A stretch of 64,000 nucleotides of DNA, taken from positions 21,263 to 85,262 of the forward strand of contig CAKQCV010000005.1 of assembly GCA_934217675.1 (NCBI GenBank), given 5' to 3'. Origin of the DNA: an uncultured Prevotella sp. (lineage in GTDB: Bacteria > Bacteroidota > Bacteroidia > Bacteroidales > Bacteroidaceae). The position numbers were made by a program, and so were the translations under genes. The notes beneath the pieces were generated by a model. That model made no database searches. It was not told the DNA's origin and saw only the letters and a program-made list of their open reading frames with translations. The stretch's first letter is position 1; the number at the start of each line of letters is the position of its first letter. Shown piece by piece: positions 37,474 to 47,241 of this stretch.

Positions 37474-39030
37474 ATGGCACAGAAGTTATTTCAAACTCAA
37501 GAGCAGAAAGCGGTACAGACACAGCGCCTCACTCAACAGCAGATGATGGCTGTGAAAATGCTGGAAATGCCGCTCACAGAATTGGAACAGAGCATTCAGG
37601 CTGAAATTGACGACAATCCAGCCATGGAAAGCACTGAGCCTGATGATGTGATGAATGTTAATGACAACAGTGATGATGCTGACGACACAGTCTTCTCTGG
37701 TACAGATAATTCTGATGACACAAACGACTCTACTGACAGTTATGAAGAAGAGTTCAATGCCAATAAAGAGAAAGAAGAAAGAGATTCAGCTCTCGACGAT
37801 GCCCTCTCTAATATTGGAATGGATGACAGGATGCCAGAAAATGAACACTCGTCATACGGGAACACCGACAATGCCGACTATGAAGAAATGGTGTACGGTG
37901 AGCAAGCCTCATTCTACGACAAGTTGAAAGAGCAAATGATGGACGTGGAACTTGATGACAAGCAAACTGAAATCATGGAATATATCATAGGCTCACTTGA
38001 CGAGGATGGAATGTTAAGGAAAAGTGCTGATAATATTAGTGATGAACTTGCTATATACCATAATATAGACTGCACGGAAAAAGATGTAGAGCAAATGATA
38101 AAAGTGCTGCAAACATTTGATCCGGCTGGCATCGGTGCACACGATCTGAAAGAATGCCTGCTGTTGCAAATAACAAGGAGACCCAACAACAAAATCAGTG
38201 AACTGATGCGGAATGTGATAGAAAAGCATTACGATGAGTTCATGAATAAGCACTGGGATAAAATAGTCAAACAGATGAATATGAATAGTGTTACGGCAGA
38301 CACCGTGCATAAAGAACTCTTGAGACTCAACCCTAAACCTGGAGCAGCATTGGGAGAAACTGAAGGAAGAAACATACAACAGATAACACCAGACTTCGTG
38401 GTGGATACTGCCGACGACGGTACTGTTACATTTTATATAAATAACGGACATATACCAGAACTTTATGTATCTTCCTCGTTTAACGAACTTATACAAGGAT
38501 ATAAAAAGAACAAGGCTTCGATGTCGAAACGTGACAAAGAGGCTTTACTCTATGCTAAAGAGAAAGTTGAAAGAGCGCAAGGATTCATAGAAGCAGTGAA
38601 ACAAAGGCAACGCACTTTATATATCACAATGAAGGCTATAATAGATATTCAGCTTAAATTTTTTCAAGATGGTGATGAAAGTGATATAAAGCCAATGATA
38701 TTGAAAGACATTGCTGACCGCACAGGACTTGACAGTTCAACCATATCAAGAGTGAGCAACATGAAATATGCCCAAACAAGGTGGGGAACATTTAAACTCA
38801 GACATTTCTTTAGCGACAGCGTTAAAACAAACGATGGAGAGGAACTGTCAACAAGGAAAATAAAAATAACACTGAAAGAAATAATAGAAAATGAAGATAA
38901 GACAAAACCTTTAAGTGATGATGCTCTTACAAAAATATTGTCACAAAAGGGATTTCCTATCGCAAGAAGAACCACAGCAAAATACAGGGAACAACTGGGA
39001 ATACCAGTTGCACGACTAAGAAAGAAATGA
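37474..39030 (+). CDS. rpoN: RNA polymerase sigma-54 factor
   Basis: 518 aa. Region I is Gln-rich and starts QKLFQTQEQKAVQTQRLTQQ; residues ~45-130 form an acidic, Asp/Glu/Ser-rich region II larger than in E. coli. The core-binding domain follows, then the HTH and the RpoN box ARRTTAKYRE at the C-terminus for -24 recognition. Directs transcription requiring AAA+ activators. A TAATTTTG box at 37459-37466 ends only 7 bp before the ATG, so transcripts from it would be nearly leaderless. The stop overlaps the next start. Confidence 0.95.
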   Translation: MAQKLFQTQEQKAVQTQRLTQQQMMAVKMLEMPLTELEQSIQAEIDDNPAMESTEPDDVMNVNDNSDDADDTVFSGTDNSDDTNDSTDSYEEEFNANKEKEERDSALDDALSNIGMDDRMPENEHSSYGNTDNADYEEMVYGEQASFYDKLKEQMMDVELDDKQTEIMEYIIGSLDEDGMLRKSADNISDELAIYHNIDCTEKDVEQMIKVLQTFDPAGIGAHDLKECLLLQITRRPNNKISELMRNVIEKHYDEFMNKHWDKIVKQMNMNSVTADTVHKELLRLNPKPGAALGETEGRNIQQITPDFVVDTADDGTVTFYINNGHIPELYVSSSFNELIQGYKKNKASMSKRDKEALLYAKEKVERAQGFIEAVKQRQRTLYITMKAIIDIQLKFFQDGDESDIKPMILKDIADRTGLDSSTISRVSNMKYAQTRWGTFKLRHFFSDSVKTNDGEELSTRKIKITLKEIIENEDKTKPLSDDALTKILSQKGFPIARRTTAKYREQLGIPVARLRKK

Positions 39031-39644
39031 AAATCAGAAGAATCATGACGTTGGCAAAGATTGTGAGCATGTTCTCATCACCATTCTATTTGCCTATTAT
39101 CGGACTTGGGGCTTTATTTACATTAAGTTATCTCAGCTCGTTTCCGTTCATTTACAAGATGTTCGTGCTGATTATGGTGTATCTATTCACAGTTCTCATG
39201 CCAACATCGCTCATTAGGCTATACCACTGGTATCATGGGTGGACTCCTTTTGAGCTTGGAGCAAGAGAAAGACGCATGATACCGTATCTGGTATCTATTC
39301 TCTGCTATTTCTCATGCTATTATTCGATGATGCTTCTGCATGTACCCCATCTAATGGGAAGTATTGTCGTTGCGGCTCTTGCCACACAGATTATATGTGC
39401 TGTAATAAATCTTTGGTGGAAGATTTCTGTACATATGGCAGCTATAGGAGCTATGACAGGTTCCCTTGTGGCATTTTCCGCTATATTCATGTTTAATCCA
39501 ATTGAATGGCTGTGTATATTATTCTTGTTTGCTGGTCTTGTGGGGAGTGCAAGGATGATATTAAGACAACACACACTCAGACAACTGAACATTGGATACT
39601 TGATAGGAACTATAACTGGATTCGTAACCGTAATGATGGTGTGA
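39027..39644 (+). CDS. PAP2-like integral membrane protein
   Basis: 205 aa with about six membrane segments. The ATG overlaps the rpoN stop by 4 bp (ATGA). The motif KISVHMAAIGAMTG and the distal RMILRQHTLRQLNIGYLIG resemble the last two active-site regions of the PAP2 lipid phosphatase superfamily, but the classic KxxxxxxRP motif is not obvious, so catalytic activity is uncertain. Cotranscription with rpoN is likely positional rather than functional. Confidence 0.72.
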   Translation: MKIRRIMTLAKIVSMFSSPFYLPIIGLGALFTLSYLSSFPFIYKMFVLIMVYLFTVLMPTSLIRLYHWYHGWTPFELGARERRMIPYLVSILCYFSCYYSMMLLHVPHLMGSIVVAALATQIICAVINLWWKISVHMAAIGAMTGSLVAFSAIFMFNPIEWLCILFLFAGLVGSARMILRQHTLRQLNIGYLIGTITGFVTVMMV

Positions 39645-39682
39645 GTCATTATAAAACAGAAAACGATTAAAAAAAAATATAT

Positions 39683-40192
39683 ATGAAACCATTGGTTAGT
39701 ATTATCATGGGCAGCACAAGCGATCTGCCTGTAATGGAAAAAGCTATGAAGTTCCTCGATGAGATGGAGATACCATTCGAGGTTAATGCATTGTCAGCCC
39801 ACCGCACTCCAGATGCAGTGGAGACATTTGCCAAAGAGGCTGCAAACAGAGGTCTCAAAGTTATTATTGCCGGTGCTGGAATGGCTGCAGCTTTGCCTGG
39901 CGTTATTGCTGCATCAACAACATTACCTGTAATCGGTGTTCCAATAAAAGGAAGTGCTCTCGATGGAATGGATGCAATGTTGAGCATCATACAGATGCCA
40001 CCAGGAATACCAGTTGCAACAGTTGGAATAAATGGTGCAATGAACGCTGCAATATTGGCTGTTGAGATAATGGCACTTGCTGATGAAAAACTTGCAGAGA
40101 AAATGAAAGTCTACAAGGCTGGACTTGGAGCAAAGATAGAAAAGGCAAACAAGGATTTGGCAGAGGTTAAATATAACTTCAAGACTAACTAA
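39683..40192 (+). CDS. purE: 5-(carboxyamino)imidazole ribonucleotide mutase
   Basis: 169 aa. Converts N5-CAIR to CAIR in purine synthesis. Motifs GSTSDLPVMEKA (phosphate/ribose binding), SAHRTPD with catalytic His, and AGMAAALPG. Class I length. No purK nearby in the window. Part of the plus-strand run; 17 bp before ispG. Confidence 0.96.
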   Translation: MKPLVSIIMGSTSDLPVMEKAMKFLDEMEIPFEVNALSAHRTPDAVETFAKEAANRGLKVIIAGAGMAAALPGVIAASTTLPVIGVPIKGSALDGMDAMLSIIQMPPGIPVATVGINGAMNAAILAVEIMALADEKLAEKMKVYKAGLGAKIEKANKDLAEVKYNFKTN

Positions 40193-40209
40193 AATTAAAA
40201 TTTTATACA

Positions 40210-42177
40210 ATGACCAATATTTCAACCAATTCTTCTGCAGACTGCAAAGAGAAGAATACAGACTTAGGTGGATTCAACTATAGTCGCAGACAAACTCATG
40301 AGGTTTTTGTTGGAGCTACTCCACTTGGTGGAAACAATCCAATACGCATACAGTCAATGACAACAACTCCAACTACAGATACCGAAGCCTGTGTAGCACA
40401 AGCTGAAAGAATAATAAAGGCAGGTGGAGAATATGTAAGGCTTACTACTCAAGGAGTGCGTGAGGCTGAGAATCTGAAAAATATCAACGCAAGATTGAGA
40501 GAGGAGGGATATATGACTCCTCTTGTGGCTGATGTTCACTTTAATCCACATGTGGCTGATGTGGCGGCATTGTATGCAGAAAAGGTCAGAATAAATCCAG
40601 GGAATTATGTTGACCCAGCAAGGACATTTAAAAAACTTGAATACACTGACGAAGAATATGCTGAAGAACTAAAAAAAATAGAAAAACAATTCGTACCATT
40701 CTTGAATATTTGTAAAGAGAACCATACAGCTATTAGAATTGGCGTAAACCATGGTTCTCTTTCTGACAGAATAATGTCAAGATATGGAGATACTCCTGCT
40801 GGTATTGTGGAAAGCTGCATGGAGTTTCTTCGTATATGCAAAAGAGAAAAGTTTGATAATGTTGTAATCTCTATCAAAGCAAGCAACACGGTAGTGATGG
40901 TGCAGTCGGTAAGGCTTCTTGTTGATACGATGATAAAAGAAAATATGGATTATCCTCTGCATCTCGGAGTCACAGAAGCAGGAGAAGGAGAAGATGGCAG
41001 AATAAAAAGTGCTGTAGGAATAGGAGCATTGCTTGCCGACGGAATTGGAGATACTATCCGTGTTTCTTTAAGCGAAGACCCTGAGGCTGAGATTCCTGTA
41101 GCACGTCATCTGGTTGACTATATAACAAAACGTGAAGGACATATGCTTATTCCTGGCAATTTCTTTGACGATTTCAATTGGGTTTCTCCAGAACGTCGCA
41201 CCACTGTTTCTGTCAATAATATAGGTGGAGATTTCTTGCCTGTTGTCATTTGTAGCGAACTTGACAATGGTAATAGTGTAGAATGGGGCAAAATATCTCC
41301 GGACTATATCTATGTTGGAAACAAATTACCAAAAAATATTGTAAAAGGGCAAAGATATATTGTTGACTTCAATTTGTATGCACAATTAGCAAATTCTCCT
41401 GTCGCTAACTTTATTGATGATGATAATAAAGAAACAGTAAATGATATTGACATAGAGAACTTTTTCCCTATATTTCCATATAATGCCACACCTTTCATGA
41501 GTGGTATTGATGCTAAGTTGAAATTCCTCGTATTACCTTATGGAGCTCCAAGCGAAGAGTATATCCCATGTCTAAAAGCTCATCCTGAAGTTGTTGTCGT
41601 AAGCGTAAGCAATCATCAAAACAGATTGGGCGAACAACGTGCACTTGTTCATGAGATGATGGGAGCAGGTATTAAAAATCCTGTAATATTCTGCCAATCA
41701 TATAACCATAACAAGCAGGAGAAAGGTGACTTCCAACTTGAAGCTGCTGCCGATATGGGAGCTTTAATGTTTGACGGATTTACAGATGGATTATGGCTGA
41801 TGAATAATGGCGACCTGCCAAACGGTGTAATTTGCGAAACAGCATTTGGAATATTGCAAGCTGCAAGACTGCGTACAACCAAAACAGAATATATAAGTTG
41901 TCCGGGCTGTGGAAGGACCCTCTATGATTTGCGTACAACAATCGCACGCATAAAAGAGGCGACGAAAGATATGAAGGGACTGAAAATAGGCATCATGGGA
42001 TGCATAGTAAATGGTCCGGGAGAAATGGCAGATGCCGATTATGGATATGTAGGAGCCGGTCGTGGTAAAATTTCTCTCTACAAGAAAAAAGTTTGCATAG
42101 AGAAGAATATTCCAGAGGAAGAGGCTGTAGACAAGCTTCTTGAATTAATAAATAAAGAAGAGAGCATAAAGGAATAA
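40210..42177 (+). CDS. ispG: 4-hydroxy-3-methylbut-2-enyl diphosphate synthase (long form)
   Basis: 655 aa, against ~370 in E. coli; the extra ~250 residues between the TIM barrel and the iron-sulfur domain are the known insertion of Bacteroidetes/Chlamydia/plant enzymes. N-terminal barrel with IRIQSMTTTPTTD and ADVHFNPHVA; 4Fe-4S ligands in CPGCGRTLYDL and IMGCIVNGPGE near the C-terminus. Penultimate step of the MEP isoprenoid pathway, feeding uppS. Confidence 0.96.
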   Translation: MTNISTNSSADCKEKNTDLGGFNYSRRQTHEVFVGATPLGGNNPIRIQSMTTTPTTDTEACVAQAERIIKAGGEYVRLTTQGVREAENLKNINARLREEGYMTPLVADVHFNPHVADVAALYAEKVRINPGNYVDPARTFKKLEYTDEEYAEELKKIEKQFVPFLNICKENHTAIRIGVNHGSLSDRIMSRYGDTPAGIVESCMEFLRICKREKFDNVVISIKASNTVVMVQSVRLLVDTMIKENMDYPLHLGVTEAGEGEDGRIKSAVGIGALLADGIGDTIRVSLSEDPEAEIPVARHLVDYITKREGHMLIPGNFFDDFNWVSPERRTTVSVNNIGGDFLPVVICSELDNGNSVEWGKISPDYIYVGNKLPKNIVKGQRYIVDFNLYAQLANSPVANFIDDDNKETVNDIDIENFFPIFPYNATPFMSGIDAKLKFLVLPYGAPSEEYIPCLKAHPEVVVVSVSNHQNRLGEQRALVHEMMGAGIKNPVIFCQSYNHNKQEKGDFQLEAAADMGALMFDGFTDGLWLMNNGDLPNGVICETAFGILQAARLRTTKTEYISCPGCGRTLYDLRTTIARIKEATKDMKGLKIGIMGCIVNGPGEMADADYGYVGAGRGKISLYKKKVCIEKNIPEEEAVDKLLELINKEESIKE

Positions 42178-42195
42178 TCACAAAACAATAAAATA

Positions 42196-43704
42196 ATGAG
42201 CTTAACCCAAATAATAAGAAATGCTTTCGTTACCCGACAGAAGGAGATTGAAAGATATGATAAGGAAGCAGAAACTTTGCAGATGCAGACTCTTGAATAT
42301 CTTACAAAAGCTGCAAAAGATACGGAATATGGAAGGAAGCACGCTTTCAGCGCAGTAAATACGTATGAGGATTTTACTGCCAATGTCCCTGTCAACACAT
42401 ACGAGGAACTGAAAGGGGATATTGACAGAATGCGACATGGTGAGCGTGATGTTCTATGGAAAGGTACAGTGAAATGGTATGCAAAATCTTCAGGAACGAC
42501 AAACGACAAGAGTAAATTCATTCCCGTGAGTCATGATGGACTAAAACATATACATTATGCTGGCGGAAAGGATGTAGTGGCATTATACCTAAGAAACAAC
42601 CCTAAAAGTAAATTGTTTGACGGTCGAAGTCTTATCCTTGGCGGAAGTCATTCGCCTAACTATGATGTAGCAAACTCATTGGTTGGCGATTTGAGTGCCA
42701 TTCTCATAGAAAATATAAATCCATTGGCAAATCTTGTGAGAGTACCAAAGAAAGCAACAGCATTGCTTTCAGACTTTGAGATAAAACGCGACCGAATAGC
42801 AAGAGAAACAATGAACAAGAATGTCACAAACATCAGTGGCGTTCCATCATGGATGCTATCGGTATTGACAAGAATCATGGAACTCACAGGTAAAAAGCAT
42901 CTTGAAGAAGTTTGGCCTAATCTTGAAGTATTTTTCCATGGTGGTGTGGCTTTCACTCCTTACCGTAAACAATATGAACAACTCATAACATCACCAAATA
43001 TGCATTATATGGAAACGTATAATGCCAGTGAAGGATTTTTCGGTATACAAGATGATCCAACAGACAAATCTATGATGCTGATGATTGACTATGGTGTTTT
43101 CTACGAATTCATCCCAATGGAAGAGTTTGGAACAGATAATCCTACGGTTGTTCCTTTGTGGGGGGTTGAACCAGGGAAGAACTATGCAATGCTCATATCA
43201 ACATCATGTGGATTATGGAGATATGTGATAGGAGATACTGTGAGCTTTACATCTACAAATCCTTATAAGTTTATTATTACAGGAAGAACAAAGCATTTCA
43301 TAAACGCATTTGGAGAGGAACTGATTGTCGACAATGCGGAAAAGGGTCTTGCATATGCTTGTGAACTAACAGAAGCAGAAATTTTAGAATACACTGCCGC
43401 ACCTGTTTTTATGGACAACAATGCAAAATGCCGCCATCAATGGCTGATAGAATTTTCAAAAGAACCTGAAGATTTGGAGCTATTTACTAATTTACTTGAC
43501 AAGAAACTGCAAGAGATAAATAGCGATTATGAGGCTAAACGGTATAAAGATATAACATTGCAGCATCTTGAAATAGTAAAAGCAAGGAAGAATCTTTTTA
43601 ATGATTGGCTAAAGTCTAAGGGAAAACTTGGTGGACAACATAAGGTTCCAAGACTAAGCAATAGCAGAAAGAATATTGACGAAATGCTCAGAATGAACAA
43701 GTAG
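42196..43704 (+). CDS. GH3-like adenylate-forming enzyme
   Basis: 502 aa. ATP/AMP-binding motif KSSGTTNDKSKFIPVS (residues ~95-110), then YNASEGFFGIQ and YVIGDTVSF, as in the GH3 family named after plant auxin-responsive proteins. In plants these conjugate amino acids to hormones; in Bacteroidetes the substrate is unknown. 18 bp after ispG, followed 14 bp later by a lipoprotein gene. Confidence 0.85.
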   Translation: MSLTQIIRNAFVTRQKEIERYDKEAETLQMQTLEYLTKAAKDTEYGRKHAFSAVNTYEDFTANVPVNTYEELKGDIDRMRHGERDVLWKGTVKWYAKSSGTTNDKSKFIPVSHDGLKHIHYAGGKDVVALYLRNNPKSKLFDGRSLILGGSHSPNYDVANSLVGDLSAILIENINPLANLVRVPKKATALLSDFEIKRDRIARETMNKNVTNISGVPSWMLSVLTRIMELTGKKHLEEVWPNLEVFFHGGVAFTPYRKQYEQLITSPNMHYMETYNASEGFFGIQDDPTDKSMMLMIDYGVFYEFIPMEEFGTDNPTVVPLWGVEPGKNYAMLISTSCGLWRYVIGDTVSFTSTNPYKFIITGRTKHFINAFGEELIVDNAEKGLAYACELTEAEILEYTAAPVFMDNNAKCRHQWLIEFSKEPEDLELFTNLLDKKLQEINSDYEAKRYKDITLQHLEIVKARKNLFNDWLKSKGKLGGQHKVPRLSNSRKNIDEMLRMNK

Positions 43705-43718
43705 TTAAACAATTATAC

Positions 43719-45728
43719 ATGCAAAAAAAAAATATAAAAGCAATACTGACAGCAGTAGCTTTCTTTACTGTTCTCATGCTTGCTTCATGCGCAAAGATGG
43801 GACAACCTGATGGTGGTTGGTATGACGAAACACCTCCACGCATAATAGGTTGTGTCCCTTCTGACAAGGGAATAAATGTTAAATCGAAGAAAATTTCCAT
43901 ATTCTTCGATGAATATATTAAAGTGGATAATCCAACGGAGAAAGTTGTCGTTTCTCCCCCCCAAATGGAAACACCGGAAATAAAAGGGGCTGGAAAAAAA
44001 ATCATTGTTGAGTTGAAAGACTCATTGAAGAAGAATACTACGTATACCGTAGACTTCTCTGATGCAATTTCCGATAACAACGAGGGCAACCCACTTGGAA
44101 ACTTTACTTATAGTTTCTCAACGAGCAATAAAATAGACACACTTGAAGTTTCAGGAAATGTGGTTAATTCTGAAAACCTGGAACCAATCAAAGGCATTCT
44201 CGTAGGGCTTTACGATATTGACAATCCTAACTATCAAATCAATGGAAGTTCATGGATTTTCAATAATAAAGATGACAAAGGGAACTATATTGACGCATTT
44301 ACGAAAGAACCACTGCTCAGAGTGTCGAGAACCGACAGCAGAGGACATTTTATAATAAGAGGTATAGCCCCAGGCAGATACAGAATCGTTGCTTTACAAG
44401 ATGCCGACGGTAACTACTCTTTCAGTCAAAAGAGCGAAATGATAGCATTTAACAATGATGTTATAGAACCACGCTTTACTGGAGCTACTCGCCAAGATAC
44501 AATTTGGAGGGATTCTCTGCATATTGATTCTATACGAAGCGTAGGTTATACGAGATTTATACCTGACGACATTGTGATGAGAGCATTTACAGAAAAACAA
44601 ACTGACAGATATTTTCTGAAAACAGAACGTAACGACCCGAAAGTCTTCAAAATTTATTTCAGCGGTGGCGACAAAAACTTACCAACAGTAAAAGGACTCA
44701 ATTTTGATGAAACAAACGCTTTTCTTATAGAAAGTTCTCCAGAGCGAGATACGATAAGTTATTGGCTAAAGGACACGGCTCTTGTCAATATGGATACCCT
44801 GAAACTACAGTTAACATATATGGCAACCGACACACTTGGTATGCTGAAAAGCAATACAGACACTTTAGAAATACTTTCAAAAGTTTCATACGAAAAACGT
44901 ATGAAAGACAAAGCAAGAAAATATGATGAATGGAAGAAAGCACAAGACAAGGCAAAGAAACGTGGAAAGAATTATGAAACGGAAATGCCACAAGAACTTC
45001 TTGAACCAACATATAATGTAAGTTCACAGCCTGATCCAGATCAAAATATCTCTATAGAAATGCCAACTCCATTAGCATCTGTCGACACAGCAAAAATTCA
45101 CCTTTATGCAAAACATGACTCACTGTGGTATAAGGCAAAGTTATTGTTCAAGGAAAGGAAAAATGCATCTCGCCTATACGACATAATCGGTGAATGGCGT
45201 CCGGGAATTGAATACAGTCTTGAAATTGACTCTATGGCTTTTACTGATATTTACGGCAAAGTCAATGCTGCATATAAACAAGGATTAAAGGTTAGAAGTG
45301 AGGATGAATACGGAACACTGCTGATGAACATTTCTGATATGCAAGACACGACTATAGTGGTTCAGCTGCTTGACTCCTCTGACAAGCCTGTAAAAACAGT
45401 TTCCACAAGAAATGGCAATGCAGAGTTCTTTTATATAAATCCCGGTAAATACTATATGCGAATGTTTATCGACAGCAACAAGAATGGCATTTGGGACACC
45501 GGCGATTATATGGCAAATAAACAAGCAGAGGAAGTATTCTATTATCCAGAAGCTATCGAATGCAAGGAGAAATGGGATATAAACCTGAATTGGAATCCTA
45601 CAGCTCGTGATGCCGCCCACCAAAAACCGTATGACATAACAAAGCAGAAACCGGAAAAAGACAAAACCATTAAACGCAGAAATGTAGAGAGAGCTAAAAA
45701 ACTTGGCATTACTTATACAGGAATGTAG
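43719..45728 (+). CDS. Ig-like-domain lipoprotein
   Basis: 669 aa. Lipoprotein signal with LASC, Cys24, then a Pro/Gly-rich TPPRIIGCVPSDKG start typical of SbsA-type bacterial Ig-like domains (residues ~35-145, ending YSFST). A carboxypeptidase-regulatory-like beta domain follows (LEVSGNVVNSENLEPIKGILVGLYD, RIVALQDADG), then long unknown beta-rich segments. A Lys/Glu-rich helical linker (EKRMKDKARKYDEWKKAQDK) is at residues ~385-415, and the C-terminus is basic. Envelope-located; the function is unknown. It contains a run of seven C at 43966-43972. Confidence 0.8.
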   Translation: MQKKNIKAILTAVAFFTVLMLASCAKMGQPDGGWYDETPPRIIGCVPSDKGINVKSKKISIFFDEYIKVDNPTEKVVVSPPQMETPEIKGAGKKIIVELKDSLKKNTTYTVDFSDAISDNNEGNPLGNFTYSFSTSNKIDTLEVSGNVVNSENLEPIKGILVGLYDIDNPNYQINGSSWIFNNKDDKGNYIDAFTKEPLLRVSRTDSRGHFIIRGIAPGRYRIVALQDADGNYSFSQKSEMIAFNNDVIEPRFTGATRQDTIWRDSLHIDSIRSVGYTRFIPDDIVMRAFTEKQTDRYFLKTERNDPKVFKIYFSGGDKNLPTVKGLNFDETNAFLIESSPERDTISYWLKDTALVNMDTLKLQLTYMATDTLGMLKSNTDTLEILSKVSYEKRMKDKARKYDEWKKAQDKAKKRGKNYETEMPQELLEPTYNVSSQPDPDQNISIEMPTPLASVDTAKIHLYAKHDSLWYKAKLLFKERKNASRLYDIIGEWRPGIEYSLEIDSMAFTDIYGKVNAAYKQGLKVRSEDEYGTLLMNISDMQDTTIVVQLLDSSDKPVKTVSTRNGNAEFFYINPGKYYMRMFIDSNKNGIWDTGDYMANKQAEEVFYYPEAIECKEKWDINLNWNPTARDAAHQKPYDITKQKPEKDKTIKRRNVERAKKLGITYTGM

Positions 45729-45779
45729 TTAATTTTATAATATATAAGAAACTTCAATTAGATTATAAATCTCTAAAAA

Positions 45780-46625
45780 ATGAAGATTATGAAAACAATG
45801 AAGAATATCAATTGCTCTATGCGCCGCGGGGTAATAGCAATTATCATGTTGCTTGCATTCAGCTTTTCTGCCTATTCACAATGTACATTCAGAAATACAG
45901 CTTTCAAGGCAGGAGAGTTTCTGTCGTATAACCTATATTATAATTGGAAATTTGTATGGGTCAAAGCAGGAACAGCAAGCATGTATACTGTTGACAGTAC
46001 ATATAAGGGCAAAAAGGCATATCGCACAAGCCTTACCACTCGTGGAAACAATAAAGTAGACAACATGTTCGTTTTGCGTGATACACTTCTGTGCTATACT
46101 TCAACAGCAATGGAACCACTTTACTTCCGCAAAGGAGCTCGTGAAGGAAAACGCTACACCGTTGACGAGGTATTCTATTCCTATCCAAATGGTAATTGCC
46201 ATCTGCGGTTACACCGTCAGCATAATGATGGCACACATGCATGGAAAAACGAGAACCCAAGCAGTTGCGTATTTGATATGCTGAACATTTTTCTACGTGC
46301 ACGTTCTTTCAGTTCCGCAAATTGGAAAAAAGGTCACATTGTTGATTTCCCTATTGCCGACGGAAAAAATGTTTCTCCAGCTCGTTTACGATTTAATGGA
46401 AAGACAAAAATAAAAGCAGACAATGGAAAGAAATACAAGTGTGTAGAACTTTCTTATATGGAATATGAAAAGAACAAATGGAAAGAAATCGTGAGGTTCT
46501 ATGTAACAGATGACCAAAACCACATACCTGTACGACTTGACATGTTCTTGAAATTCGGTAGTGCAAAAGCTTTTCTCACAAGCATGAAAGGTATGAGAAA
46601 TGACGTTACTTCATTAACAAAATAA
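45780..46625 (+). CDS. DUF3108-family exported protein
   Basis: 281 aa. Signal-like hydrophobic stretch RRGVIAIIMLLAFSFSAYSQ after a polar start; ATGs at 45780, 45789 and 45798 are all possible. The mature region CTFRNTAFKAGEFLSYNLYYNWKFVWVKAG with YRTSLTTRGN fits DUF3108, a periplasmic beta-rich family. 51 bp after the Ig-like lipoprotein, likely same transcript. It is the last gene left of the candidate replication origin. Confidence 0.82.
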   Translation: MKIMKTMKNINCSMRRGVIAIIMLLAFSFSAYSQCTFRNTAFKAGEFLSYNLYYNWKFVWVKAGTASMYTVDSTYKGKKAYRTSLTTRGNNKVDNMFVLRDTLLCYTSTAMEPLYFRKGAREGKRYTVDEVFYSYPNGNCHLRLHRQHNDGTHAWKNENPSSCVFDMLNIFLRARSFSSANWKKGHIVDFPIADGKNVSPARLRFNGKTKIKADNGKKYKCVELSYMEYEKNKWKEIVRFYVTDDQNHIPVRLDMFLKFGSAKAFLTSMKGMRNDVTSLTK

Positions 46626-46649
46626 TGAAACATTTTTATTAAAATAGAG

Positions 46650-46685
46650 TAGGAGGAAAACGGTATTAGTTTCCTCCTATTTTCG
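46650..46685 (+). terminator. Terminator after the DUF3108 gene
   Basis: 10-bp stem TAGGAGGAAA (46650-46659) with TTTCCTCCTA (46670-46679), followed by TTTTCG. Confidence 0.85.
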
Positions 46686-46752
46686 TTTTCAGCCCCTCCT
46701 CTGCAATGTAAAAAGTATTCCATCTTTCCCAATATATTTTTTTATTATTCTA

Positions 46753-46830
46753 CCCTCATCCCTCACCTTTTCCCATGTATCCTTAGTGTTTATAGGCTTT
46801 TCCGAGAGTGAGGGATGAGGTGAGGGATGG
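46753..46830. repeat. TGAGGGATG-type inverted repeat, copy 1
   Basis: CCTCATCCCTCAC (46754-46766) pairs exactly with GTGAGGGATGAGG (46808-46820); TGAGGGATG is repeated once more on the right arm. Related to the hairpin at 52581-52669. Confidence 0.8.
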
Positions 46831-47241
46831 ATGGTATATATATAAACAATCTTATATTAATAGTCCACAAAAAACAGTTTATAACCATGTGGAAAACCAT
46901 GTTTATAAATTGTACGTTATCCACACAAGTCAATGCCGTAAATAATCACAAGTGGATATCCACACACTTATAAACAAGCTTTTAAAAACTTTTCCACGCT
47001 TTTTTATCAACAAAAGATATAAACTTATTACCTTTGCACCGAATGTGCATATTGTGGATAACAAGAGCTAAATACTGAAAATGAGCATGTATCATAATTA
47101 ATAACTTGTTTAAAACAGGTACAATTATGTTGATAAACAAATATGCAAGAAAAAAGGAATAAAGTTATAAACATATCCACAGCACATCATACTATACATA
47201 GTATATTTTAAAAATTAAAAACAATAAAAGATAATAATAAT

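Larger units (their letters stand above)
46626..47241. other. oriC: Candidate chromosomal replication origin (oriC)
   Basis: 616-bp gap. DnaA boxes: perfect TTATCCACA at 46917-46925 (+) and 47053-47061 (-); one-mismatch boxes at 46888-46896 (-), 46956-46964 (+) and 47173-47181 (+). Surrounding DNA is very AT-rich, especially 47080-47240, suitable as an unwinding element, with TTATAAAC repeated several times. By hand tally, third codon positions on the plus strand are about two-thirds A/C in mutS (left) but about five-eighths G/T in nadA (right). Minus-strand genes on each side agree in direction. A skew flip with clustered DnaA boxes is the standard signature of oriC. dnaA is not in the window, but Bacteroidetes origins often lie away from it. 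A TACCTTTG box at 47029-47036 may drive nadA. Confidence 0.68.
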
